Shown here piece by piece: positions 1 through 6,568 of a stretch of DNA of 21,893 bases; positions within the stretch are counted from its first letter, which is position 1, and the number at the start of each line of letters is the position of its first letter. The DNA is from Spirochaetaceae bacterium (GTDB lineage: Bacteria; Spirochaetota; Spirochaetia; Treponematales; Breznakiellaceae), in contig JAITRV010000277.1 of assembly GCA_031288215.1 (NCBI GenBank), positions 1-21,893 of the forward strand, written 5' to 3'. A model generated the notes under the pieces. That model was not told the DNA's origin and did no database searches. It saw only the letters and a list, made by a program, of their open reading frames with translations. Both the position numbers and the translations under genes were made by a program.

Positions 1-2
1 TC

Positions 3-404
3 TTCCATGAGGTTCTGGTGGTGGTTGCCGAAAACCGGCAAAAGAAGTGTCTTTTTTCCGCGGAGGAGCGGATCTCCATGGTTCGTACCCTGGTACAACC
101 CTGGAAAAACGTTTCCGTCGCCCTCTGCGATATCCTGATCGTGGATTTTCTCCGGGAACGGGACATCCGGATCCTCCTGCGGGGGGTGCGGAATCTGGGG
201 GATTTTTCCTATGAGTTGGAACTTTCCATGATGAACAAGGCCCTCTGTTCTTCCGTGGAGACCCTGTTCCTGACCGCCCAGCCGGAATTTTTCATCCTCC
301 GGTCTTCGACGATCAAGGAATTGGCCTCCTTTCACGGGGATATATCCGGCATGGTCCCGCCCCTGGTGGCGGAGGCATTAAAAGAAAAATACCCTGAGCA
401 TTAA
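3..404 (+). CDS. coaD: Phosphopantetheine adenylyltransferase, 5'-truncated by the window edge
   Basis: CoaD transfers AMP from ATP to 4'-phosphopantetheine to give dephospho-CoA, the penultimate step of CoA synthesis, in the cytoplasm. The frame is open from base 3 and gives about 133 residues. The family is about 160 long, so the N-terminal ~25-30 residues with the nucleotide-binding HxGH-type motif lie outside the window. Visible family features are the FHEV-L-VVVAENRQKK strand/loop, the RGVRNLGDFSYE block (family RGLR..DFxYE) and the ILRSSTIKE motif (family SSTxVR) near the C-terminus. A GTG at 18 is an internal codon, not the start. The gene precedes the rpmF-acpP operon; CoA supplies the phosphopantetheine arm that ACP carries, so the pairing makes metabolic sense. 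Identity is secure; only its start is unknown. Confidence 0.93.
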   Translation, partial: FHEVLVVVAENRQKKCLFSAEERISMVRTLVQPWKNVSVALCDILIVDFLRERDIRILLRGVRNLGDFSYELELSMMNKALCSSVETLFLTAQPEFFILRSSTIKELASFHGDISGMVPPLVAEALKEKYPEH

Positions 405-406
405 TA

Positions 407-435
407 TTGACATTATTGGGGGTTTTTGTTAAACT
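407..435 (+). promoter_or_regulatory. Sigma70-type promoter for rpmF-acpP-rnc
   Basis: A perfect TTGACA (407-412) is followed after 17 bp by TAAACT (430-435), directly downstream of the coaD stop. The predicted transcription start is near 442, leaving a leader of about 37 nt before rpmF. A short inverted repeat, CCCCAATATGGGG (438-450), covers the predicted start and could be an operator or a small 5' hairpin. A regulator cannot be named. Confidence 0.6.
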
Positions 436-478
436 TACCCCAATATGGGGAATTTTTATATAAAGCGAGGATTTTTAC

Positions 479-667
479 ATGGCTGTACCGAGAGTTAAGA
501 CGTCTAAGGCCAGGACCCGCCGCCGGCAGTCCATCAATATGAAGCTTACCGCTCCTGCCCTTATCGAATGCGGGACCTGCGGCAACCGGATCCTGTTGCA
601 CCGGGTCTGCCCAAAATGCGGATTTTACCGGGGCAAAAAGGTGATAAACCCGGAAGCAAAGGTATAA
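479..667 (+). CDS. rpmF: 50S ribosomal protein L32
   Basis: This 62-residue protein starts with the canonical L32 N-terminus MAVPRVKTSKARTRRRQS. It carries two CxxC pairs, CGTC and CPKC followed by GFYRGK, which form the zinc-ribbon variant of L32. Length is normal. The ATG at 479 has a GAGG at 467-470, 8 nt upstream. It is the first gene after the promoter at 407-435 and is followed 70 bp later by acpP, a widespread bacterial pairing of rpmF with fatty-acid genes. The zinc-binding form suggests that the genome may or may not carry a Cys-less paralogue elsewhere; nothing here decides that. Confidence 0.97.
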   Translation: MAVPRVKTSKARTRRRQSINMKLTAPALIECGTCGNRILLHRVCPKCGFYRGKKVINPEAKV

Positions 668-737
668 ACGGGCACTTTTCGCAGGCATACCCTGAGAAAG
701 GCCGCCGTTTAAAATAGAACCGAGGAGTGTTTTTTTT

Positions 738-971
738 ATGGATGAATTGTTTGAAAAGATGAAGAAGTTGATTGCCGATAAATTGGAAATTGACGCTGAA
801 AAGGTAACCCTTGATGCGTCTTTTCGTCAAGATCTCGGAGCAGACAGCTTGGATACCTATGAGTTGGTCTATGCCATCGAAGAGGAAACCGGAATTTCCA
901 TTCCCGATGAGAAGGCCAATGAATTTGAGACGGTTCGGGATGCGTATGAATTTATAAAATCCCAGAAGTAA
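738..971 (+). CDS. acpP: Acyl carrier protein
   Basis: A 77-residue acidic four-helix protein that carries acyl chains on a 4'-phosphopantetheine arm for fatty-acid and lipid synthesis. The modification site is Ser37 in the GADSLD motif, followed by the usual TYELVYAIEEE helix. Length and charge are typical. GAGGAG at 722-727 sits 10 nt before the ATG across a T-run. It lies between rpmF and rnc, with only a few bases before rnc, so the three are probably co-transcribed. The acpP-rnc adjacency is common in bacteria. There is nothing abnormal in the sequence. Confidence 0.97.
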   Translation: MDELFEKMKKLIADKLEIDAEKVTLDASFRQDLGADSLDTYELVYAIEEETGISIPDEKANEFETVRDAYEFIKSQK

Positions 972-977
972 GCATTG

Positions 978-1733
978 ATGACGGATCGGGGCAATTTAGT
1001 AAATTGCTTGATTCAGGGGGTCCCTTCCTTGCCGGAACTGGATCCGGCACGGAGGAAGGCCCTGGATGCCTTTCAGAAGGCTGCGTCGATACGGTTCAAA
1101 AGCGTCAAGCTTTTGAACCTTTCTTTCTTCCACCGGTCCGTTTCCAATGAAACGGGCCAGTACAACAATGAGCGGCTGGAATTTCTGGGGGACGCCATCT
1201 TGGGAGCGGTAACCGCCGCCTTGCTGTATGAAAGACTGACCGAAAAAAAGGAAGGGGAACTGGCGAAAATCAAGTCCGTGGTGGTTTCCGAAGATATTCT
1301 GGCGGGAATTGCCCGGGAGCTTCAGATCGATACCCTGCTCGTCCTGGGGCGGGGGGAGGAACTTTCCGGGGGGAGGAGCAAAAAGGCCCTCCTCGCCGAT
1401 GCCCTGGAAGCCCTTATCGGGGCCCTGTACCTTGATTCGGGATACCAGGCGGTGTATTCCTTCCTCCGTCCCCATATAGGGCCTGAAATAGCCAAAGTCC
1501 TGGACAACCGGCATCACCGGGATTACAAGTCCCTTTTACAGGAACTTTGCCAGGGGCGTTACAAGACCTATCCGGTATATCAGCTTGTCAAGCGGAGCGG
1601 CCCCGAACACGAGCATTTTTTCTGGATGGAAGTGCAGATCAACGGCAGAATCTACGGGCCGGGGATGGGAAAAAATAAAAAAAGCGCTGAACAGGAAGCG
1701 GCACGGATAGCCTATGAACGGCTTTTGCAATAA
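978..1733 (+). CDS. rnc: Ribonuclease III
   Basis: RNase III cleaves double-stranded RNA, matures rRNA precursors and processes mRNAs. The N-terminal catalytic domain has the signature NERLEFLGDAIL (near residue 55-66), with the metal-binding Glu and Asp, and a second acidic set in ADALEALIGALYLD. The C-terminal ~70 residues, from DYKSLLQEL to the GxGKNKKSAEQEAA segment, form a double-stranded-RNA-binding domain. About 251 residues is slightly longer than E. coli Rnc (226). A TTG at 975 directly precedes the ATG at 978; I prefer the ATG, but both have only a weak AGAAG upstream inside acpP, which suggests translational coupling. The first ~25 residues are a nonconserved extension. Confidence 0.96.
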   Translation: MTDRGNLVNCLIQGVPSLPELDPARRKALDAFQKAASIRFKSVKLLNLSFFHRSVSNETGQYNNERLEFLGDAILGAVTAALLYERLTEKKEGELAKIKSVVVSEDILAGIARELQIDTLLVLGRGEELSGGRSKKALLADALEALIGALYLDSGYQAVYSFLRPHIGPEIAKVLDNRHHRDYKSLLQELCQGRYKTYPVYQLVKRSGPEHEHFFWMEVQINGRIYGPGMGKNKKSAEQEAARIAYERLLQ

Positions 1734-1761
1734 TCCTGAGGTATAAAGCGGGAGGTACCCT

Positions 1762-2349
1762 ATGGAACCTATTATTTTGGCCTCCGGTTCACTGCGGCGG
1801 CAGGAATATTTTCGCCTCTTGGGGCTGCCCTTCAACATCATGCCGCCCCTGCTGGACGAAAAGATCGAGGAGCATCTAAGCCCCCGGGAAGGGGCGGAAA
1901 ATTGCGCGGTCAAAAAGGTCCGGAAGATCATCGATATTATTAAGAGCCGGTCCCCCCCCTGGATCTGCGGCGCCGATACCATTATTTCCGTGGACGGGAA
2001 GGTTTTCGGCAAGCCCGCGGACCGGGAGGACGCCCAGCGGATGCTCGTCATGCTCCAGGGGAGGACCCACGAGGTCATTACCGCGGTGGCCCTCTACAAC
2101 GGCCGGAATAAGACGATTGACTGCCGTTCCGTGACCAGCGCCGTGTCCTTTGCCCCCCTCTCGAAGGAAGAGATCGAATGGTACCTTGATACCGGCGAGT
2201 GGCAGGGGGTGGCGGGGGCCTATAAGATTCAGGGCCTGGCGGGCTGTTTTATTTCCATTATTAAGGGCTCCTACAGTTCCATCGTGGGCTTGCCAATGCA
2301 CGAATTTTATGTCATGTTAAAGGAGAATGGTTACTCCTACGGGAAATAA
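1762..2349 (+). CDS. maf: Maf-family nucleoside triphosphate pyrophosphatase
   Basis: Maf proteins hydrolyse non-canonical or excess NTPs to NMP and pyrophosphate (house-cleaning). The 195-residue protein has the N-terminal LASGSLRRQE loop (usual LASxSPRRxE, here with Leu for Pro), the GADTIISVDGKVFGKP core with the catalytic Asp, LQGRTHEVITAV, and the C-terminal AYKIQG and GLP blocks. The AYxIQG/GLP pattern resembles the YhdE-type (dTTP/UTP) group more than the m7GTP-specific YceF group, but this is inference. GGGAGG at 1750-1755 gives a good 6-nt spacing to the ATG. It follows rnc by 28 bp and is the last gene before the structured rpsB leader. A CCGCC-CCA-GGCGG hairpin at 2354-2366 just after the stop has no U-run, so it is not a convincing terminator. 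Confidence 0.93.
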   Translation: MEPIILASGSLRRQEYFRLLGLPFNIMPPLLDEKIEEHLSPREGAENCAVKKVRKIIDIIKSRSPPWICGADTIISVDGKVFGKPADREDAQRMLVMLQGRTHEVITAVALYNGRNKTIDCRSVTSAVSFAPLSKEEIEWYLDTGEWQGVAGAYKIQGLAGCFISIIKGSYSSIVGLPMHEFYVMLKENGYSYGK

Positions 2350-2536
2350 CGTTCCGCCCCAGGCGGTATGAGATCCCGTTGCGGGTAAACCAGGGGGCGG
2401 GAAACGGGCGGAGCCCGGAAACCTGCCGATTTTCCGCCGTTCCTCTGAACGGTGAGATACAGAGAAGGCGCCGTCCGGCCCGGGCGATCAGGTCCCGGGG
2501 CCCCGCCGGGGAATTCGGACGGACCGGGAGGAAATT
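2350..2536 (+). promoter_or_regulatory. Structured GC-rich leader of rpsB
   Basis: No gene is seen in these 187 bases, but there is dense inverted-repeat structure. Hairpins sit at 2354-2366 (CCGCC/GGCGG) and 2375-2385 (CCCG/CGGG). A perfect 7-bp closing stem pairs CCGTCCG (2471-2477) with CGGACGG (2516-2522). Inside that stem lie GCCCGGGC (2478-2485) and CCCCGCCGGGG (2501-2511). The closing stem ends only 4 nt before the Shine-Dalgarno GGGAGG (2526-2531) of rpsB. This is a plausible 5' leader for S2-type autoregulation, but it does not match any leader I can name. No clear -35/-10 pair was found in it. Confidence 0.4.
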
Positions 2537-3421
2537 GTGGCTGTAGTTACCATGAAAAGCCTGCTTGAATCGGGGGTCCACTTCGGTCATCAGGTAAAGC
2601 GCTGGGATCCGCGGATGGAGAAGTACATCTTCGCGGAACGGAACGGGATTCACATCATCGATCTGCAAAAAACCATCCAGGCCATTAAGGATGCCTACGA
2701 GGCGGTCCGCCGGACCGTTTCTTCGGGTAAAACCGTCCTGTTTGTGGGCACCAAGAAGCAGGCCCAGCAGGCCATCCAGAAAGAGGCGGAACGCTGCGGT
2801 ATGTATTTTGTGAACAACCGCTGGCTTGGGGGGATGCTTACCAACTTTGTTACCATCAAGAAGTCCCTGCTCCGGCTTAAAAAGCTGGAAAAGATGGAAG
2901 TGGACGGGACCTTTGAGAACCTTACCAAGAAGGAAATCGCCTCTTTAGGCAAGGAACGGGCCAAGCTCCAGAAGAACCTGGGGGGCATTAAAGAGATGAA
3001 GGAGCTTCCGGGGGTGCTGTTCATCATCGATACCCGGAAGGAGGCCATTGCCGTGGCGGAGGCCCAGCGCATGGGGATCCCCATCGTGGCGGTGGTGGAT
3101 ACCAACTGCAATCCCGAGGGGATCAACTACCCCATTCCCGGCAACGATGACGCCATCCGGGCGATTACCCTCTTTACCCAGATTGTCGCCAATGCGGTGG
3201 TGGAAGCGGACAACGAGGCGGGCTTGAAGATCATCGAGACCCTCGGGGACGAAGAAGATGAACCGGAGAACATCGCGACGGATGCCTCCATAAAAGAGGA
3301 AGACCGGGAAATCGACATCGAGTCCTATTCCGTCGAGACGGTGGCGGTCGCTGCCCCGGCGCCGGCGGAGGAGGAGGACAAACTTCCCGTGGATGTCGAT
3401 AAGGTTTACGATGAGGAATAA
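2537..3421 (+). CDS. rpsB: 30S ribosomal protein S2
   Basis: S2 binds the 30S head/body junction and is needed for S1 recruitment. The start is GTG at 2537 with GGGAGG 5 nt upstream, giving the family-typical N-terminus MAVVTMKSLLESGVHFGH. Further S2 blocks are DPRMEKYIF, NRWLGGMLTNF and PGVLFIIDTRKE. At 294 residues it is longer than the E. coli protein (241). The extra ~55 residues form a C-terminal acidic, Ala/Pro-containing tail (rich in Glu/Asp, ending KVYDEE). Long S2 tails occur in treponemes as far as I recall. It heads the rpsB-tsf-frr cluster that supplies translation elongation and recycling factors. Confidence 0.97.
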   Translation: MAVVTMKSLLESGVHFGHQVKRWDPRMEKYIFAERNGIHIIDLQKTIQAIKDAYEAVRRTVSSGKTVLFVGTKKQAQQAIQKEAERCGMYFVNNRWLGGMLTNFVTIKKSLLRLKKLEKMEVDGTFENLTKKEIASLGKERAKLQKNLGGIKEMKELPGVLFIIDTRKEAIAVAEAQRMGIPIVAVVDTNCNPEGINYPIPGNDDAIRAITLFTQIVANAVVEADNEAGLKIIETLGDEEDEPENIATDASIKEEDREIDIESYSVETVAVAAPAPAEEEDKLPVDVDKVYDEE

Positions 3422-3470
3422 GGGGATCCTACCCCGGGAACGGAATGATTACTTTTAGAGGAGATTATAC

Positions 3471-4325
3471 ATGGATATCAGCCCTGCGGATGTAAAGAAG
3501 CTCCGGGAGAAAACCGGAGCGGGAATAATGGAATGTAAGAATGCCCTGGCAAGCACCGGGGGTGATTTTGCCCAGGCGGAAAAACTCTTAAAGGAAAAGG
3601 GCCTGGCGGCGGTGGAAAAGCGTTCCGGCCGGGCGACCAACGAGGGCAGGGTTTTTGCCGGCATACATGAGCCGGGAAATCAGGCGGTGCTGGTGGAACT
3701 GGCGTCGGAAACCGATTTTGTCGCCAGGAATCCCGAATTTATCGCCCTGGGGGAACTCGTCGCCGGCCGGGCCCTGGAAAAGGGCTATGCCGAACCCAAC
3801 GACGAACTGAACGCCCTGGTAAGCGATTTGGCCGCCAAGATCCGGGAGAACATGAGCCTCAGACGGATCCGCCTGATCTCCGCCGGGAAGGATGAAATCC
3901 TCTCCCGGTACATCCACGGGGACGGGGCCATCGGGGTGGTGGTCAAGCTCCGTTCGGATAAACCCGAGGCCCTGGCCTCGGCGGAACTCAAGACCCTGGC
4001 CTTTGACCTGGCCCTGCACATCGCGGCCTCCAATCCCCTGGCGGTGGACCGGGGGGGAATCGATCCCGCCTTCCTCAAGGAGCAGGAGGAGATCTTCCGC
4101 AAGCAGGTGGAGCAGGACGAGAAGGTCCAGGGCAAACCGGAACAGGTGATTGCCAATATTCTCAAGGGAAAGGTCAACAAGTACCTGGCGGAGGTTTGCC
4201 TCCTGGACCAGGGCTTTGTGAAGGATGATAAGGTAACCGTTGCCCAGGTTCTGGCCGATTACGGCAAGCGCTTGGGGACCCAATTGACGGTGAGTGAGTA
4301 CGGGTACTTTAAAGTAGGTCAGTGA
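3471..4325 (+). CDS. tsf: Elongation factor Ts
   Basis: EF-Ts is the GDP/GTP exchange factor for EF-Tu. The first ~45 residues form the UBA-like domain with VKKLREKTGAGIMECKNAL. The diagnostic TDFVARN motif, which contacts the EF-Tu nucleotide pocket, is near residues 80-86. The two core subdomains and the HIAASNP segment follow. At 284 residues it is normal for the long bacterial form. GAGGAG at 3458-3463 precedes the ATG by 7 nt. The 49-bp gap after rpsB has only a small GGGG/CCCC repeat (3422-3435) and no terminator, so co-transcription with rpsB is likely. Confidence 0.97.
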   Translation: MDISPADVKKLREKTGAGIMECKNALASTGGDFAQAEKLLKEKGLAAVEKRSGRATNEGRVFAGIHEPGNQAVLVELASETDFVARNPEFIALGELVAGRALEKGYAEPNDELNALVSDLAAKIRENMSLRRIRLISAGKDEILSRYIHGDGAIGVVVKLRSDKPEALASAELKTLAFDLALHIAASNPLAVDRGGIDPAFLKEQEEIFRKQVEQDEKVQGKPEQVIANILKGKVNKYLAEVCLLDQGFVKDDKVTVAQVLADYGKRLGTQLTVSEYGYFKVGQ

Positions 4326-4332
4326 GCCTCAT

Positions 4333-4371
4333 CCCCGGCTCCGTCCGGCCTCCGGGCCGGGGGGACCGGGG
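4333..4371 (+). other. Two-tier GC-rich stem-loop between tsf and frr
   Basis: The inner stem CCGGCC (4345-4350) / GGCCGG (4355-4360) closes a 4-nt loop. An outer stem CCCCGG (4333-4338) / CCGGGG (4366-4371) encloses it. No U-run follows on either strand, so it is unlikely to be a simple intrinsic terminator. It could be a processing site, an RNA-stability element or a partial attenuator that adjusts frr and downstream genes relative to rpsB-tsf. Confidence 0.5.
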
Positions 4372-4404
4372 AGGGGGTTCCCCATACAAGGCGTGGAGAA
4401 GGAT

Positions 4405-4959
4405 ATGCAGAGCGCTATTACCGCATCCGAAGATCGGATGAAAAAGACCGTTGCGAACCTCAAGGACGAATTTTCTTCCCTCAGAACAGGCCGGGCATCG
4501 GCGGCCCTTTTCGACAAGATCCGGGTGGATTATTACGGGGATAAGTCCCCCCTGAGCCAGGTGGCCAACATCTCCGTTCCCGAGGCCCGGCTTATCGTGA
4601 TTCAACCCTGGGACAAGGCCATGATCGCCGAAATCGAAAAGGCGATCCGGTCTTCGGAACTTTCCCTCAACCCCTCCAACGACGGAAAGGTCATCCGAAT
4701 CTCCATCCCCCCCCTGACGGAGGAGCGGCGGAAGGAACTGGCCAAGGTTGCCAAGAACCATGCCGAACAGAGCCGGGTGGCGGTGCGGAACATACGCCGG
4801 GACGGGAACGATGAGTTGAAGAAGCTGCTGAAGGAGGGGAAGCTCACGGAGGACGAGGAAAGCCGGGCCTCCGAGGAACTGCAGAAGGTAACGGACAGCT
4901 ATATTACCAAGATCAACCAGGTTTTAGAAGAAAAAGAAAAGGAAATAATGGAGGTATAA
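4405..4959 (+). CDS. frr: Ribosome recycling factor
   Basis: RRF, together with EF-G, splits post-termination ribosomes. The 184-residue product has the family blocks SSLRTGRAS, YGDKSPLSQVANISVPE, NPSNDGKVIRISIPPLTEERR and a helical C-terminus. The family norm is about 185. An upstream in-frame GTG at 4393 would add four residues, but the ATG at 4405 has GGAG (4395-4398) at 6-nt spacing and gives the canonical length, so I chose it. The TAA stop shares its last base with the uppS ATG, which implies translational coupling. Confidence 0.96.
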   Translation: MQSAITASEDRMKKTVANLKDEFSSLRTGRASAALFDKIRVDYYGDKSPLSQVANISVPEARLIVIQPWDKAMIAEIEKAIRSSELSLNPSNDGKVIRISIPPLTEERRKELAKVAKNHAEQSRVAVRNIRRDGNDELKKLLKEGKLTEDEESRASEELQKVTDSYITKINQVLEEKEKEIMEV

Positions 4960-5687
4960 TGCCCCCGGTACCGGATTTGGACAAGCGGGATATACCGGGT
5001 CGCGGGCGTATACCATCCCATGTGGGGATCATCATGGACGGGAACGGCCGCTGGGCCCGACGGCAGAACCTGCCCCGTACCCAGGGGCATCAGGAGGGAC
5101 TCAAGACGGCGAAGCGGATCGTGAAGGCCGCCAGCGATATGGGGATCTCCTACCTCACCCTCTACGTGTTTTCCACGGAGAACTGGAAGCGGGCCGCCGA
5201 AGAGGTGGCCTTCATCATGGGGCTGGTCAAAACCTACCTCCGGGGGGAGTTGGATTTTTTCCGGGAAAACCGCATCCGGATCCGCCACGCCGGTGATCCC
5301 GAGGGGCTTCCCCCGGAAATAGCGCGGGAAATCCGGGAGGTCTCGGAGGACACCCGGGATTTTCCGGGGCTGTCGGTGATCCTGGCCCTGAATTACGGGG
5401 GCCGGGACGAGATCGTCCGGGCGGTGCGGCATCTGGTCCGGGAGGGAGGGGCGATCACCGAAGAAGCCCTGGGGCGCTGCCTGGATAACCCCGATGTCCC
5501 CGACCCGGACCTCATCATCAGGACCGCCGGGGAATTCAGGATCAGCAATTTCCTCCTGTGGGAATCGGCCTATACGGAATACTCTATTTCTGATAAACTG
5601 TGGCCGGATTGGACCGACGGGGATCTGAAAAAGGCGATAGGAGATTTTCAAGGCCGGGAACGTAAATTCGGCGGTATCAAGGCATGA
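4959..5687 (+). CDS. uppS: Undecaprenyl diphosphate synthase (cis-prenyltransferase)
   Basis: UppS extends farnesyl diphosphate with eight isopentenyl units to make the C55 lipid carrier for peptidoglycan and other envelope polymers. The 242-residue protein has the catalytic IMDGNGRWA block near residues 25-33, the YVFSTENWKR segment, NYGGRDEI, and the C-terminal RTAGEFRISNFLLW signature (family RTSGExRxSNFLLW). The N-terminal ~20 residues are a nonconserved, proline-containing extension. GGAGG (4950-4954) overlaps the end of frr. Its stop overlaps the cdsA start (ATGA). Dxr, two genes downstream, feeds isoprenoid precursors into this same pathway. Confidence 0.96.
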   Translation: MPPVPDLDKRDIPGRGRIPSHVGIIMDGNGRWARRQNLPRTQGHQEGLKTAKRIVKAASDMGISYLTLYVFSTENWKRAAEEVAFIMGLVKTYLRGELDFFRENRIRIRHAGDPEGLPPEIAREIREVSEDTRDFPGLSVILALNYGGRDEIVRAVRHLVREGGAITEEALGRCLDNPDVPDPDLIIRTAGEFRISNFLLWESAYTEYSISDKLWPDWTDGDLKKAIGDFQGRERKFGGIKA

Positions 5688-6535
5688 ACAAGATAATCGA
5701 ACGGTTTTTGATCTTTTTTATCGGATTACCCCTGCTGGTCTGTCTGGTGTTGTTTCTTCCCCAGCGGCATAACCTCGCCCTGAACCTGGTGGTTGTCCTG
5801 GTATCGGCCCTGGGAAGCGTCGAAATGGCGGGGATGCTGAAGCGGAAGGGCGCTCCCCTTCCCCCGGTGGAGGCGGGCATCCTGGGGGCCCTGCTTCCCC
5901 TGGCGATGACGGCGGTGGTCTGTTTCGGCGTGGATCCCCTGTTCGTCCCCGGCGTCGTGATGCTGGCCGTTTCCTGGCTCCTGGTTTCCCGCACCCTGGG
6001 AGGCGCGGAAAAACTGGAGGGGCTCCTCCCCCTGGTGGCCGCGGGTTTCTCCGTCCTCATCTACCCCGGTTTTTTCCTGGTATGGATCATCCGGCTGGTC
6101 CGGTATCCCCGGGGCCACCTGATCGTGCTGATCTTCCTCCTCATGGTCTTCGCCTTTGATTCCGCCGCCTGGGCCGCGGGGATGCTCTTCGGCAAGGGAA
6201 ACCGGAACATCATCCCGGCGAGCCCCAATAAAAGCGTCGCCGGCTTTGTGGGGGGGCTTGCCGCGTCGACCCTCCTCGGCCTGGGGGTGGTCTCCCTGCT
6301 GCCGGAGCCCTTTACCCCCCGGTATATCCCCGGCGTCCTCTCAGGGCTCATCCTGGGCTGCCTCTCGGGGTTCGCCGCCGCCTTTGGGGATCTGGCGGAA
6401 TCCGCCCTCAAGCGGAGCTGCGGGATCAAGGACTCGGGGGCCCTCATTCCCGGCCGGGGCGGGGTCCTGGATTCGGTAGATTCCGTGGCCATGGCGGCGC
6501 CGGTGTACTATGTCCTGTACCGCTTCCTCTTCTAA
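5684..6535 (+). CDS. cdsA: Phosphatidate cytidylyltransferase
   Basis: CdsA makes CDP-diacylglycerol from phosphatidate and CTP, the branch point of phospholipid synthesis, in the cytoplasmic membrane. The 283 residues contain about seven hydrophobic segments. Family motifs are FAFDSAAWAAG, SPNKSVAGFVGG and the C-terminal signature starting ALKRSCGIKDSG near residue 243. Within that signature two usually conserved positions differ: PGHGG reads PGRGG and the following LDR reads LDS. The first conserved motif has KSVAG where KTxEG is common. These look like subfamily variation rather than decay, because the frame and spacing are intact. It overlaps the uppS stop by 4 bp, so it is translationally coupled. 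Confidence 0.93.
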   Translation: MNKIIERFLIFFIGLPLLVCLVLFLPQRHNLALNLVVVLVSALGSVEMAGMLKRKGAPLPPVEAGILGALLPLAMTAVVCFGVDPLFVPGVVMLAVSWLLVSRTLGGAEKLEGLLPLVAAGFSVLIYPGFFLVWIIRLVRYPRGHLIVLIFLLMVFAFDSAAWAAGMLFGKGNRNIIPASPNKSVAGFVGGLAASTLLGLGVVSLLPEPFTPRYIPGVLSGLILGCLSGFAAAFGDLAESALKRSCGIKDSGALIPGRGGVLDSVDSVAMAAPVYYVLYRFLF

Positions 6536-6548
6536 CCGGCCCGGTGTC

Positions 6549-6568
6549 GGCCCTTCCGGGGGAAGGCC
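6549..6568 (+). promoter_or_regulatory. Hairpin that buries the dxr ribosome-binding site
   Basis: GGC-CCTTCC (6549-6557, with one bulged C) pairs with GGAAGG-CC (6561-6568) around a GGG loop. The 3' arm contains the GGAAGG that serves as the Shine-Dalgarno, and the stem abuts the GTG start at 6569. The cdsA stop at 6533-6535 is 13 nt upstream, so a terminating ribosome could open the stem. Translational coupling is an inference. Confidence 0.4.

Noticed and set aside
2354..2366. Terminator after maf
   Set aside because: Short hairpin only; no T-run, so kept as part of the rpsB leader.
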